Notes: generated by a model not told the origin, from the sequence alone. Counted from the first letter of the stretch, positions 37,301-45,906 are shown. The stretch: DNA of 64,000 bases from a bacterium (GCA_021813325.1 JAKALA010000005.1:62001-126000); one strand, 5' to 3'. Program-made: numbers and translations.

Positions 37301-40300
37301 ATCGTAATTGTAGTAAGTAAAATAACCCAACGGATCGCGCATCCAGTTCAACGCGCCACATGAACAGTATGAAGCCAGCGCCACTTCTTGGTTGGCATTG
37401 GTTACAGCCACAAGGTGCTGAAGCGCGTCGTAACCGTAATACGTCCAGTTGCCAAGTTTGTCGCGAGACGCAGACAAATCGAGTTTGGTATAGATATTGG
37501 AGACATAACCTTCGGAATCACTCTGCGAAACCATGCGATTCAATTTATCCCATGTGAATGTGGTCGTTAGGCCGCGTTCGTTTTGCCATGTAGCAATAAG
37601 GCCGTTGGTATAGGTAAATGAATTGGTGCGGCTGATTTGCAAATCAACAGTTTTTGTAAGAAAGCCGGTCGCGTCGTAAATGTTTGTTGTTGTCAATCCG
37701 GCTGGCGAACGAACGCTCGTAACCTGATTATTTCCGTTGCATGTGATGGTGGTAACGTAGCCAATCGCATTCGTAATCAGAGTTGCAATCGGAATGGTGA
37801 AAGTGTTGATTGTGCGTTGTTGCCAACTTACCTTTTGCCAGATATTTTCAAGCTGCCAAGCTGTGTATATGTGATTTGTGACCGTTTGACTAGACTGCGC
37901 ATATCCCCCATATCTGTTTGTTGCGCCAGATGCGTCAATGGAACTAATCAGAAGGCTGGCATAGGACACAGTTGAAGTGCTGTATAATGACAGCGACCAA
38001 GCCCCGCATAAATTTGAAGCGGACATGGAAACATTAAACCCAGGAACATAAGGCCCATTAACATTGTCCCCAGCACCATCATTAAGAATGCCTACATAGC
38101 TATAAGCAAAGCCGGGCGGGTAATTAACCAGAATATATGAAATTGTATTTGTCGCATAAACAAAAGTGTTTGTTCTTGTCCGTGCAACACCATCCGCCAG
38201 CGTGTAAGTCGAAATGTCCTTTGTTACAAATCCATCCGAGTTATACTGTTTCCAATCATATTCCGTGTTGCCAGATGGCTGCCGACGAGCAATAACAGCA
38301 ACCTGTGAATTTGTTCCTTGCAGATAGGAAAGGGTCTTGCCGTAATAATCGTAGAAAGTGAGTTGTCCTGCCGTCGTTCCGTCCGGTGATGGTTCTTGCT
38401 CAACGGAAAGCAACCCGCTTTGAGTAACATTGTTTTGATCGCCCAGCCAATGCTGGCGACGCGCCTTCATATAGTCAGTCGCCGTCAAGTTGGTTACAGT
38501 CAGCGTTGAAAGTGACTGGCATTGGCGAGCATCCCAATAATAGCTGTTGCGCCAAGTTGCGGCGGCGTAGTCGTGGCTGATCTCGTTCGTGCCAACATCA
38601 AGAGTTCCCAAAGGAGTTGATTGCGGTGTAAGATTGGACGGATATTGCTGATACGTCAGTTTCGTGGATGAATCAAAGCGGTAGAGGTAGATTTGATTTC
38701 CGCCCGTTGGATCGGTGACTGTCACCGCGCGGTTTACGCTATCGTGGCCGTCGAGGAACGCATCATTTGTGCTGCCAAAATCCCAATCGTAATAATTGAA
38801 AGTGGTCGTGCCATACGGCGTGTTCAAGGTTGACACGCGCCCGCTCGAATCCCAAACAAAACCGCTGCTGTTCGTGACTGCATCCGTGATATTCGTCAGG
38901 TTTCCAGAACTATCATAGGCAAATGTGGCGGTCTGGTTGTAAGGGGTGGTAACTTTTTGAATCAATCCCGAACTGCTTGAAAAATAAGTGAGCGAGTTGG
39001 TCTTGCCGTCGTAGTCAACAACTTGTTTCAGGCGGAATGCGCCATTGCCAAGTGAGTTGGTGTAAAAATCGTAATTAAAATAGGTGTCATTTCCAATCGG
39101 GTCAGTCCGTTGTGTCAGTATCGCCTCAACTTCATAAAATCCCGAAGTTGTATTTGCCCGCCAGTAAAGAAGTCCGTAGCGATCTACGCTGCCATCCGTG
39201 TGAAAAACACGAAAACCGCTGGCGGCATCATTCCAAGTCGTCATGCCGTATGCGCTCGAAGTTCCTGCCGGGGGCGTAGAATTCCAATCGGGTGCAACCC
39301 CAGTTCCGCCTGCGGGATAGCCGATGATGGGATATTGGGTTCCATCCGGCATGACGCCGTAAGCCGGTTGTAATGTGGTTTTCGTTTCCTCGTCGTATGA
39401 GGTATTTGAATTGGTCTTTGAATAATAGGTCACTTGCCCGCCGGTCGGCAGGTCAACCGTAGCCGTCCAGCTTGCAAAGGCATTGGTTTCGGCCACCGGC
39501 ACATTTGTTGTCGTCACCACATGGGTAATAGGATTGGTGACATATTGGGTCAGCGTCAAAGGCATCCCTTGAATAAAAATGCGCGAATACCAATTATGCA
39601 AAAGCCCTGGACGTGGATATGCAAATTGAACATTGGTGTTTTGGTTTCCTGCTGTATCGCGTTGTTTGATCGTGATGTGGAAAGCCATATCTTCTCCGCG
39701 CGACGTTTGATAACTAACTGGTTCATCCGCAAAAAACACATTGATGTAAGGTTCAGTTACCCACCATTGTGCCATTCCGTGACAAACCGGACATTTTCCA
39801 CCACAGCCTTTATCCTTTTTGTCGTCAATGCTGTAAATGTAGCTTCGTCCTAAAACTTTCGCGCATTCCTTGTCCGAGACAATCGGCCATGAGTCGGGCC
39901 GTTGGTCTGCTGGTATCAGAAAATAGCCGCTGGTCTCGCTGTCAATGTCCGGTGCGGACATCCAATTTGGTTCGCCAAAAATTACACGGTAAGCGCCGAC
40001 GCTCTGGTTGTAATCCATCAGCGCGCCGTAGTGGTTTTGCACCCAATGCACCACGCACGGCACAGGCAACGGCGTTCGGTCGGTGCGTTTCACCGCAACC
40101 ATGCCCAAATCATATTGACGGCTCAACTGCACGAGCCGCAGCAACGAGATGCCTTCCTTCGGCGACGGTTCTTCCACCAATGCGGCGATGGTGGAAGCGG
40201 GCTTGCCCTGCTTCCGCGCGATTTCCGCAAGAACCAACGTGCCGCAGCGATAATTTAGGCCCGGATTCTGGCGCATGGTGATGTAGCCCTCGCGCGCCGC

Positions 40301-40798
40301 CTCGATGCGCTGGCGATCTTCGGGACTGAACGAGCGGTCTTGCGCCGCCTTCAACAAATCATGCAGTGTCTCGACCCGGCCAAGGCTGGTCAGTAATTCA
40401 AGCTGGCCGGCGAGCGCATGATTGGCTTCGCCATACGACTCCGCATTAGTCGCCGATTTTAATTCCTGCCATGTCGTCGTCCAATCGGTTAAGGCCGGCG
40501 TGATGCGGCCGGATTGCCGGTAGCCGGATGCCAGCGTGTTTCGTAACTGCGGGGCGTAGATTGAATTCGGATTCGTGGCGACATATTGCTCCATCGCCCG
40601 CGTGTCGCCGACGATACCTTTCAACTCATCGGGAACATTCCGCGATAAATTATTCTGCCAGCCTGAACTTTGCGTTTGGGTGGCGGGAAACTGGCCGGAT
40701 GTCGGCAAAGGGTTCTGGTCAGCCGCTGCTTTGACAATCAAAAGCCCTGACAATAAAAAAAGTCCAAGTGAGTTTTTCATAGCTCTGATGCGATCCAT
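34397..40798 (-). CDS. Secreted Rhs-repeat polymorphic toxin with N-terminal C39-like peptidase and C-terminal HNH-like nuclease
   Basis: 2133 residues. Order: signal peptide (LGLFLLSGLLIVKAAA); helical TPR-like segment (~60-175); papain-like/C39-like domain with Cys185 in NYRCGTLVLAEIARKQG and His251/His256 in VVHWVQNHYGALMDY; Cys-rich GCGGKCPVCHG (~331-341); long Rhs/YD-repeat shell (YDANGRIKTRW-type units) from ~500 to ~1890, ending in NLYAYALNSPMLYIDPFG; then a variable 235-residue tail. The tail ends in SMELHHTPAQRDGG and WPDEHAAVDPFR, an HNH/LHH-like nuclease signature. It probably kills competitors after delivery. The start could be Met1 (40798) or Met7 (40780). Confidence 0.88.
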   Translation of the reverse strand: MDRIRAMKNSLGLFLLSGLLIVKAAADQNPLPTSGQFPATQTQSSGWQNNLSRNVPDELKGIVGDTRAMEQYVATNPNSIYAPQLRNTLASGYRQSGRITPALTDWTTTWQELKSATNAESYGEANHALAGQLELLTSLGRVETLHDLLKAAQDRSFSPEDRQRIEAAREGYITMRQNPGLNYRCGTLVLAEIARKQGKPASTIAALVEEPSPKEGISLLRLVQLSRQYDLGMVAVKRTDRTPLPVPCVVHWVQNHYGALMDYNQSVGAYRVIFGEPNWMSAPDIDSETSGYFLIPADQRPDSWPIVSDKECAKVLGRSYIYSIDDKKDKGCGGKCPVCHGMAQWWVTEPYINVFFADEPVSYQTSRGEDMAFHITIKQRDTAGNQNTNVQFAYPRPGLLHNWYSRIFIQGMPLTLTQYVTNPITHVVTTTNVPVAETNAFASWTATVDLPTGGQVTYYSKTNSNTSYDEETKTTLQPAYGVMPDGTQYPIIGYPAGGTGVAPDWNSTPPAGTSSAYGMTTWNDAASGFRVFHTDGSVDRYGLLYWRANTTSGFYEVEAILTQRTDPIGNDTYFNYDFYTNSLGNGAFRLKQVVDYDGKTNSLTYFSSSSGLIQKVTTPYNQTATFAYDSSGNLTNITDAVTNSSGFVWDSSGRVSTLNTPYGTTTFNYYDWDFGSTNDAFLDGHDSVNRAVTVTDPTGGNQIYLYRFDSSTKLTYQQYPSNLTPQSTPLGTLDVGTNEISHDYAAATWRNSYYWDARQCQSLSTLTVTNLTATDYMKARRQHWLGDQNNVTQSGLLSVEQEPSPDGTTAGQLTFYDYYGKTLSYLQGTNSQVAVIARRQPSGNTEYDWKQYNSDGFVTKDISTYTLADGVARTRTNTFVYATNTISYILVNYPPGFAYSYVGILNDGAGDNVNGPYVPGFNVSMSASNLCGAWSLSLYSTSTVSYASLLISSIDASGATNRYGGYAQSSQTVTNHIYTAWQLENIWQKVSWQQRTINTFTIPIATLITNAIGYVTTITCNGNNQVTSVRSPAGLTTTNIYDATGFLTKTVDLQISRTNSFTYTNGLIATWQNERGLTTTFTWDKLNRMVSQSDSEGYVSNIYTKLDLSASRDKLGNWTYYGYDALQHLVAVTNANQEVALASYCSCGALNWMRDPLGYFTYYNYDLAGRMTSIQYPDGYTVTNNYNSIDQLVKASDAVSYITNSFNLQGFITLSANSVGVIRSNSFDILDRPQSITDNRGVTTTLSYDAIDRVLTNVLVGVATNSFVYSTNGLKQVADGLRTNLTLLQNDVLGRVTSRTNANKEVTQFQYDSSGNLVTLTDGKSQKTTFQFDLFGRLTNKLDNTQASVLKLTYDANGRIKTRWTPEKGTTTFWRDAVGRVLTNTYPVNPQITFTYDSDGRLTNMVDGIGTTVFSYTPSSQLQSEGGLWPNDTVTRVYNNRLRSTLTLNSQTTVYGFDAARRLYSLLGASGSFGYTYNSGSFSSPLVKTLTLPYGMSITNGYDIGGRLTATTLLNSNSVPLDSQKYVFDADSRRIQQTRTDNSTVAYTYDSIGQLKTASAREAGSTLRLNEQFGYVYDAVGNLSVRTNNTLTQSFTANSVNQITNASRSGTMTVAGNTAQAVTSVTVNGQNAALYDDKTFATTAGLTLTNGANTFTTVVQFPSNSITKVNVSQLPTPVTYQYDANGNLTNDGLRILSYDDENQLVNVTIPGQSKSDFAYDGLGRRRIARDYTWNSSWILTGEVHYIYDGKLVIQERDTNNNVVAYYDRGLDLSGTLEDAGGIGGLLARTDIKGSVYYHSDALGNVTMLVDRYQTLEARYLYDPYGNIVGKWGGYADVNRYRFSSKEFLPLSGLYYFGGRFYDPNLQRFINRDPLAELGGVNLYAYALNSPMLYIDPFGFIWYDDLANYVANSASQAKGIVNNSLPPSVATAVDTAIDLGNGLASTPAAIGHLGEGTGTFSADPSWENAAGLAQDVSTAAGVLAAGLEGVPSAKAPIGKSPAGLRPPANGAVPATKPSSTPCPTVPTKPNATRGWKTGDPINNLTSKGNVPSWDAVRARYWKNEAQNNAANYSDANLDRMKQGLAPQRINPTTGQVESMELHHTPAQRDGGLFDVQPVWPDEHAAVDPFRQTGN

Positions 40799-40814
40799 TT
40801 TTCCAAGTTGAAGA

Positions 40815-42296
40815 TTACGGCAGATTCAGATTTAGTTTCGGTTCGGTTACTAAAACGCCGTAATTGTCCGGCACATTTGGATTTGTTCCGGCCATGTATT
40901 CCTGATAGTTGGTCATCCCGTCGCCGTCGGGGTCGGCATTGGGGTCAACTCCGGTGTGGCCAAAATAAAAGATTTCCCAGCCGTCGGCCATGCCAGTGCC
41001 GTCGGTCGAATACATGGTGGGGTCGGAGATGCCGGTTAGATGCTCATACGCATCTGTAAGTCCATCTCCATCAGTATCTTGCGGCGTTCCGAGTTGCAGA
41101 AAACAGGCGGTGTTTGGCATTCCGGTCAGGGTGTAGCGGTTGCAATGATACCCTTGCCCCTGCCATGACCAAGCAAAGCCTTTGGAAAGCGTGGAATTTA
41201 CAAAAACGTCATACGCCAATCCGTCATACCCGCCTTCAATCGTGAAGGTCAGATTCATTTTACCCCCTGCGCCTGGCGTGGCGACGACATCTGTTACCCA
41301 GACATTGTTGCTGGTGACGCAACTCGACGCATTCGTCACCCAAATCAAGTTACCGGGGCCGGAAAAAACAGGCGTATAAGGCGCGAAAGCCACGGCTGAA
41401 GACAAGGCCGATGGGAACATCAAACAATTCCCCACGTTGGCGGGATTCATCAAGTATGGAAATTTTTCCCGGTTGAAATCGTTGCCGATGGTCGTGGCGT
41501 CCACCGGAACATTGTAGGTGCGAAGGTCATCGAACATTCCGTGCGCCTGCAAGACACCGTTGCTGTCGCTGCCAAGAAAAAATCCATTTGCCAAAACATC
41601 CTGCGACGGCCAGACGGCCAAGCCAGCCGGATCGTTCGTCGCCAGCGCGCCGTCAATGTAGAGGCTGACGTTCGTGCTGGAGTAGGTCAGGGCGATGAAG
41701 TGCCAGCGGTTTGTCGTCCAGTCAATCGGCGTGGACAGGGTGTAACAATTTGAAGAACTATCGTTGGTTTGCGCGGAAAAATAAAAATTAGCTCCAACAT
41801 CGTCCACATAGATACTCCACCAGCCATAGCTTGAATCTGGCGTGTATCCTCCAACTTCAAGCAAGCGGCCATAGACGCCAGGTCCAGAGCCTGGATAATA
41901 TGCGTCGTTGGTGCTGGCCCAATTCGGCGCATACCAAAACATCACGCTGCCTTGGTCAACCGTTAGGTTGGTTGTTCCGTCCGCCTCATAGACATTGTAT
42001 TGCAACCATGCTTGATTCGTGCTATCCACCACCACCGCCGTATTGTTGCCCAGCGGTGACGACGAAAGATTGGTGAATGAAATCGGGTCAAAGCCGTAGG
42101 CGTTCGCCCAAAAATTGGTGTCCTCAAAATACCAAGACTCCAATGGCGTATAGGACGGGCCGCTGGAACCGCCCCCGCCGCCACCCGGCAGAATCAGTTG
42201 CGCCCGACCGGTTTTGGGCATCAAAAAAATGAGAAACGCCGCGATGATTAGCTGCGGTAACAGACGATTAAACTGAATGCAATTAACTTTTTTCAT
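40815..42296 (-). CDS. Secreted LamG-domain protein with thrombospondin type 3 repeats
   Basis: 493 residues from the ATG at 42296 (MKKVNCIQFNRLLPQLIIAA), which begins with a good signal peptide; the track start adds 24 residues. After a glycine linker (PGGGGGGSSGP) comes a LamG/concanavalin-like domain: SVMFWYAP, NRWHFIALTYSSTNVSLYID, and FDDLRTYN. A calcium-binding thrombospondin-3 segment follows at the end (DTDGDGLTDAYEH, DPNADPDGDGMTNYQEYMAG). It lies 16 bp upstream of the Rhs gene, so it may be an adhesin or surface partner made with the toxin. Confidence 0.85.
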   Translation of the reverse strand: MKKVNCIQFNRLLPQLIIAAFLIFLMPKTGRAQLILPGGGGGGSSGPSYTPLESWYFEDTNFWANAYGFDPISFTNLSSSPLGNNTAVVVDSTNQAWLQYNVYEADGTTNLTVDQGSVMFWYAPNWASTNDAYYPGSGPGVYGRLLEVGGYTPDSSYGWWSIYVDDVGANFYFSAQTNDSSSNCYTLSTPIDWTTNRWHFIALTYSSTNVSLYIDGALATNDPAGLAVWPSQDVLANGFFLGSDSNGVLQAHGMFDDLRTYNVPVDATTIGNDFNREKFPYLMNPANVGNCLMFPSALSSAVAFAPYTPVFSGPGNLIWVTNASSCVTSNNVWVTDVVATPGAGGKMNLTFTIEGGYDGLAYDVFVNSTLSKGFAWSWQGQGYHCNRYTLTGMPNTACFLQLGTPQDTDGDGLTDAYEHLTGISDPTMYSTDGTGMADGWEIFYFGHTGVDPNADPDGDGMTNYQEYMAGTNPNVPDNYGVLVTEPKLNLNLP

Positions 42297-42517
42297 GGAA
42301 TTTACTTCTGGAAGTGGACTCCCATTGGCTCCCGCCGGTTGGCTGCATTCACCAGATTCATCTGACAAAAAAATCTTGCATCATGTCTCCTTGTTTCGTC
42401 CAGATGTTTTCCGCAACATTTTGGAAACAGTTTGCGCGGCGATTAGAATAGCATTGCACCCCATTGTCAATCATATTTCCCCATGAGTTCAAAAATGTTG
42501 TCTGGCAGGCTTCGAGC

Positions 42518-42742
42518 GTGGCCAAAAAAACGCTCCAATACAATATCCGCATGTCGGAAGAACAACGCGCGGAATTGGAAGAAATGTGCCGTCGGCGCGG
42601 GCGTCCGTTGAGCTTCCAAGTGGAGCATCTGATTGCCTTGGCCAAGCTGGTGATTGAATTTTGCGATGGCAATGACGATCTGGAAATTGTTCGCGAACGG
42701 CTGGCCGCAGCCAAAAAGCGTTTGCCAAAGAAGAGCGGTTGA
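42518..42742 (+). CDS. Small ribbon-helix-helix-like protein
   Basis: 74 residues from the GTG at 42518; the track ORF starts upstream at 42464 with a weaker leader. The pattern strand-helix-helix (KTLQYNIRMSEEQRAELEEM, RRGRPLSFQVEHLIALAKLV) fits a ribbon-helix-helix DNA-binding or antitoxin-like protein; no toxin partner is adjacent. It diverges from the LamG-Rhs operon and could regulate it. Confidence 0.55.
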   Translation: MAKKTLQYNIRMSEEQRAELEEMCRRRGRPLSFQVEHLIALAKLVIEFCDGNDDLEIVRERLAAAKKRLPKKSG

Positions 42743-42815
42743 ATTCCGGGCAGGGCGTTTCGCCCGCGCCTTCCCCAAAGGTGCGTTTCCGATTCCAACT
42801 GATGGAATGCTTTTG

Positions 42816-43259
42816 TCATGCCGTTGCGGTTTCTTCGACGAGTGAAAGAATGCGTGAAAGAAAATCCTGCGTCTCAAATGGCTTTTCAATAAAATCCGCC
42901 GCGCCAAGGTCAAGGGCACGTTGCTGGTTTTCTATGCAGGAAGAACCGGATACAAAAACAATGGGTGTTTCCTCAAGGCCGGGGATTTCTCTCAAGCGTC
43001 CGTAAAGGTCAAATCCACCCATGCCGGGCAAACCGATGTCCAGCGTAATTAAATCGAACGCTTCCATTTGAACCAGTCGCAGTGCTTTCTCGGCGCTCAA
43101 GGCTCCTTGCGTTTCGCATCCGGCCCGTGTCAGGAGAAACCGGATCATCGTTGCCACAGACATTTCGTCATCCACCACCAAAATTTTTATTTTGGAGGAC
43201 AGGGCTTCCGAATCCACCTCATAGCTGGCTGCTTGCTTTCCATCCGCTGCTGAATTCAC
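42816..43259 (-). CDS. Single-domain response regulator (CheY-like receiver)
   Basis: 147 residues: a ~20-residue tail, then a complete receiver domain with acidic pocket (KILVVDDEMSVATMI), phospho-acceptor Asp in FDLITLDIGLPGMGGFDL, Ser/Thr switch in IVFVSGSS and Lys in FIEKPFE. No output domain and no kinase in the island, so it may take phosphate from a host kinase. Start codon is GTG. It diverges from the XRE gene across a palindromic operator. Confidence 0.88.
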   Translation of the reverse strand: MNSAADGKQAASYEVDSEALSSKIKILVVDDEMSVATMIRFLLTRAGCETQGALSAEKALRLVQMEAFDLITLDIGLPGMGGFDLYGRLREIPGLEETPIVFVSGSSCIENQQRALDLGAADFIEKPFETQDFLSRILSLVEETATA

Positions 43260-43268
43260 GGTTTCATG

Positions 43269-43288
43269 TTTAACAATACATTGTTAAA
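43269..43288. promoter_or_regulatory. Palindromic operator between response regulator and XRE genes
   Basis: Perfect inverted repeat tttaacaat-ac-attgttaaa (9-bp arms, 2-bp centre) in the 70-bp divergent gap. Its size and symmetry suit a dimeric helix-turn-helix repressor, most likely the product of the adjacent XRE gene acting on both genes. Confidence 0.65.
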
Positions 43289-43328
43289 AAGCAACAGCTT
43301 TTTTTTGCGCTTTTATGATTCAATAAAC

Positions 43329-43568
43329 ATGGGTCGAAAACCAAAAGCACGCCGCGACACTTATGGAGCATGGCTTCATCATCTCCGCAAGGAGCGCAAA
43401 TTAACGCAGCAAGAATTGTCCAAGCTTGTAGGCGTGCCGCAGACGACGCTCGGCTATTGGGAACGGACTGGAAAATTATCCGGGCGTGAAATTATTTTCC
43501 GGCTGGCAAAAGCCCTTGGCGTATCGGTCAATAAACTGCTGCGCGCCGAAAAATCCCGTCAAGATTAG
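43329..43568 (+). CDS. XRE-family helix-turn-helix regulator
   Basis: 79 residues from the ATG at 43329 (MGRKPKARRDTYGAWLHHLR); the track's longer ORF includes the operator. HTH core: LRKERKLTQQELSKLVGVPQ, TTLGYWERTGKLSGREIIFR and LAKALGVSVNKLLRAE, a Cro/CI-like five-helix domain with nothing else. Likely represses itself and the divergent response regulator. Confidence 0.9.
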   Translation: MGRKPKARRDTYGAWLHHLRKERKLTQQELSKLVGVPQTTLGYWERTGKLSGREIIFRLAKALGVSVNKLLRAEKSRQD

Positions 43569-43648
43569 TTTTGGCAGTTGGAAAACAAGACAACTTGGTT
43601 CGCCAGCGAATACCTATTGGCATCACTGCATTGATTTTTAGATTTGCG

Positions 43649-43682
43649 TGAGGAGATAAGCGGCCATGAGGAGATAAGCGGC
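43649..43682. repeat. 16-bp tandem direct repeat
   Basis: tgaggagataagcggc occurs twice with two bases between (18-bp period), just before the stop of the TraM-like gene and after the XRE gene. It may be a regulatory site or a simple duplication. Confidence 0.6.
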
Positions 43683-43685
43683 AAG

Positions 43686-44639
43686 CTATTTTATCGGCCC
43701 GTTGGTGGCCTGTGACGGATTGTCAATGTCCTGCTGCAAATGCCGGATTTGTTTTTGGGATACGCTGCTGCGGAAGAAAATGCAGCCGTCGTTTTGTCCA
43801 TTGACCTGACGCAAATCAGCGGCGTAAGCGCCTTCCATTACCAGCACAAACCCCGGTGGGCTGTCAAAGCCGTCATTTTGCGTTGGCAATACTTGGATGG
43901 GAATTTGGGCGACCGCCAGTTGATGAAACGCCGCCTGATTGAATTTCATCACCTGCGCCATGTTGGCGATTTGGACGGCCATTTTATGGTCGTAACGGGC
44001 GGTAACCGCCAAGCAAATCAGGCTGGAAACGATAATGGCCGTCCCAATGCTCCAAAACAAGCTGGTTGTCCACGCGGTTTTCCATATTCGTTTTGTCCAT
44101 TCGGACTTGGCTTCGTCGGCGGCATCCTGAATTTTCTCCAGCGTGGGCATGACCTTCCAAGCCAGGTCGTGGGTATGCTGCACGAATGGCGCGATGATTT
44201 TCTGGTTGATGCCCGATTGAATTGAATTTTGAACGCCCTGCACGATGGACTTGGTGTCCACCTGTGCGCCAAGATTCTTCACCGTCAATTCGATGGCGGC
44301 AATGGTTTCATCGCATTTTATCTGGGTTGCGCGGCAAAGCTCGCCGGTTTTTTCGGCGTGTTCTGTAATGGTGGCATCGCGGGTTTCAATCGTTTTGGCG
44401 AGCAAACTGACTTCCTCGCGCAATTCCTGAATGGTCGCCAGCGAATCGGCGTTCGCCGAAATCATCCGGGCGGGGATGCGCTCGGAGTAATGGGCATACA
44501 CGTCCAGCACGAGAAAAAGCTGGCTGAAAAAATGCGCGCTGTCGCCGTCGGCGAAGCGATAATAAACAGCCCGCGCCAGCTCCCGCTTTTCAGCGGGATA
44601 GGCGGCGAGCATTTCTTCAAATAAATCAGATTCGGGCAT
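43686..44639 (-). CDS. TraM-like conjugative/mobilization accessory membrane protein
   Basis: 317 residues. N-terminal soluble part (FFSQLFLVLDVYAHYSERIP), a long coiled-coil region (~65-125), one membrane helix near 190-212 (SLFWSIGTAIIVSSLICLAV) and a ~100-residue C-terminal domain. The N-terminal phrase and its position after TraK- and TraL-like genes match the IncP order traK-traL-traM. Sequence similarity alone is weak, so the name rests mainly on context. Confidence 0.6.
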   Translation of the reverse strand: MPESDLFEEMLAAYPAEKRELARAVYYRFADGDSAHFFSQLFLVLDVYAHYSERIPARMISANADSLATIQELREEVSLLAKTIETRDATITEHAEKTGELCRATQIKCDETIAAIELTVKNLGAQVDTKSIVQGVQNSIQSGINQKIIAPFVQHTHDLAWKVMPTLEKIQDAADEAKSEWTKRIWKTAWTTSLFWSIGTAIIVSSLICLAVTARYDHKMAVQIANMAQVMKFNQAAFHQLAVAQIPIQVLPTQNDGFDSPPGFVLVMEGAYAADLRQVNGQNDGCIFFRSSVSQKQIRHLQQDIDNPSQATNGPIK

Positions 44640-44650
44640 AACGGTTCCTT

Positions 44651-45478
44651 TCAGTTCGCCAGATTGATTTTCGCGCCACGCTTGGCAGCGAACGGTTCGC
44701 CGATGGGCGGAACAATCTTTGGTTTAATGGTGGCAGCTTCAACGGCGGGCAATAGTTTGGCGGCAATCTGGTCGTATTGATTGAACAGGATGCCCAGCCA
44801 GTCCTGCAATACGCCCCGCGCCATGATGTCCAAGCCAAGACTGTCGTTGCCGAGGGCTTCGTTGAATGGGATGCCGCGCTGCTGGTCGGCCTCCAATTTT
44901 GCCAGCCGGAGTTTCACGAATTCCGACAACACCGGGATGGTGACGGTGACTGCGCCGCAATCGAGCAATTCCTTTTCCAGCGGGCTGTTGTCGAACATCC
45001 GCGTTTTCGCCGCGCGGGCCGGGTTGCGGACGATGACATAATCCACCTGTCTGCCGCAGAATTGGCAGACGGCAGCGAGGTTGGTCATCACGTCCAGATC
45101 ATCGAATGGAAACAGCATGAGCGTGATGCCGATGTTTTGCGCGCTGGCGATGTCAAAGAAATGCGTGGCGGCAAGCGCCTTCATCAGTTGCGCGTCCAAA
45201 TGTGCCCGTGGGTCAATCAGCGTGACAGGTTGGGCGGTGGCCTTTCGCAGAATCAAAATGAGTTCGTCCAAGTCCCCGGTTTGTCCGCTCAAAGGCACGA
45301 GGTTGACCTGGTCGGGGAACAATCGGGACAGCGTGCGATTATCGCCGTCAAGATCAAATCCCTGCCACGGGATGCCACGTTGATTAAGCCAGCACGCGCG
45401 GGCGGCGGCTTCGATGCTTTTGCCCAAGTTTCCTTTGGCCTGCATGGGCAGAATCAGGCGATGTTTGTTTGTTTTCAT
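44651..45478 (-). CDS. TraL-like ParA-family ATPase of the mobilization operon
   Basis: 275 residues from the ATG at 45478, which overlaps the upstream stop (ATGA); the track start at 45697 is too early. Deviant P-loop QAKGNLGKS (residues ~13-21), then DLDGDNRTLSRLF and VTLIDPRAHLD. The C-terminal block IPFNEALGNDSLGLDIMARG followed by LFNQYDQ aligns with the end of RP4 TraL (LTFDQALADESLTIMTR...LFEQLD), which I take as real homology. Probably a membrane-associated ATPase aiding relaxosome placement. Confidence 0.75.
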   Translation of the reverse strand: MKTNKHRLILPMQAKGNLGKSIEAAARACWLNQRGIPWQGFDLDGDNRTLSRLFPDQVNLVPLSGQTGDLDELILILRKATAQPVTLIDPRAHLDAQLMKALAATHFFDIASAQNIGITLMLFPFDDLDVMTNLAAVCQFCGRQVDYVIVRNPARAAKTRMFDNSPLEKELLDCGAVTVTIPVLSEFVKLRLAKLEADQQRGIPFNEALGNDSLGLDIMARGVLQDWLGILFNQYDQIAAKLLPAVEAATIKPKIVPPIGEPFAAKRGAKINLAN

Positions 45479-45807
45479 ATATCTGTATTGAACTTGTATT
45501 TGTTTGTTGCTGTTGTCTGCGCCGGCATTGGCACCGATGCAGATGGATTCGCCGTGGCCAGCTGTGTCGTTGCCGCTTCGCTTTCCCAATGGGAGCGCGC
45601 CTGACGTTTCAGGTAGCGCCGGTAGAACTGGTGCAATCCCTGAAACGTGATGACGCAATCCTTTTCGGTGCGAAGCCGGGCGGCGATTTCCTGCCACGTC
45701 CGGCGCTGCTGGCGTTGCTCGCGGATAAATTCCACGAACGCTTCCAGGCGGCTGCGATAAGCGCGTCCGCCGCCACGCCGGTTGTTATTTTTGCTTTCCG
45801 AATCCAT
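45475..45807 (-). CDS. TraK-like oriT-binding accessory protein
   Basis: 110 residues: basic N-terminus (NNNRRGGGRAYRSRLEAFVE), then FIREQRQQRRTWQEIAARL and ITFQGLHQFYRRYLKRQ, a pattern like the C-terminal part of IncP TraK (…TIWEHLHETG…YETFRSHVRRHI). The C-terminal third is low-complexity. First gene of the traK-L-M-like operon, facing the repeat-rich putative oriT. Expected role: binding and bending oriT DNA. Confidence 0.65.
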   Translation of the reverse strand: MDSESKNNNRRGGGRAYRSRLEAFVEFIREQRQQRRTWQEIAARLRTEKDCVITFQGLHQFYRRYLKRQARSHWESEAATTQLATANPSASVPMPAQTTATNKYKFNTDI

Positions 45808-45841
45808 TCGCCATCAGTTTAGGCCAGCGAATGAAGATTGC

Positions 45842-45863
45842 GTTAGCGAGTAGTGGGCGGGTT
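45842..45863 (-). promoter_or_regulatory. Shared mobility box, copy 1 (traK-like operon)
   Basis: In gene sense, AACCCGCCCACTACTCGCTA followed by AC. It ends 34 nt before the traK-like ATG. Near-identical boxes precede the relaxase (47322) and integrase (57966) in the same orientation and at the same distance, which suggests a common promoter or operator. Confidence 0.7.
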
Positions 45864-45906
45864 AAGCCGGAAAGTGGGGGAGTTAAACGCGATAGCGTTT
45901 TTACCC

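Noticed and set aside
44777-45604. 275-residue plus-strand ORF over the TraL-like gene
   Set aside because: Antisense shadow; the minus strand carries the P-loop and TraL-like C-terminus.
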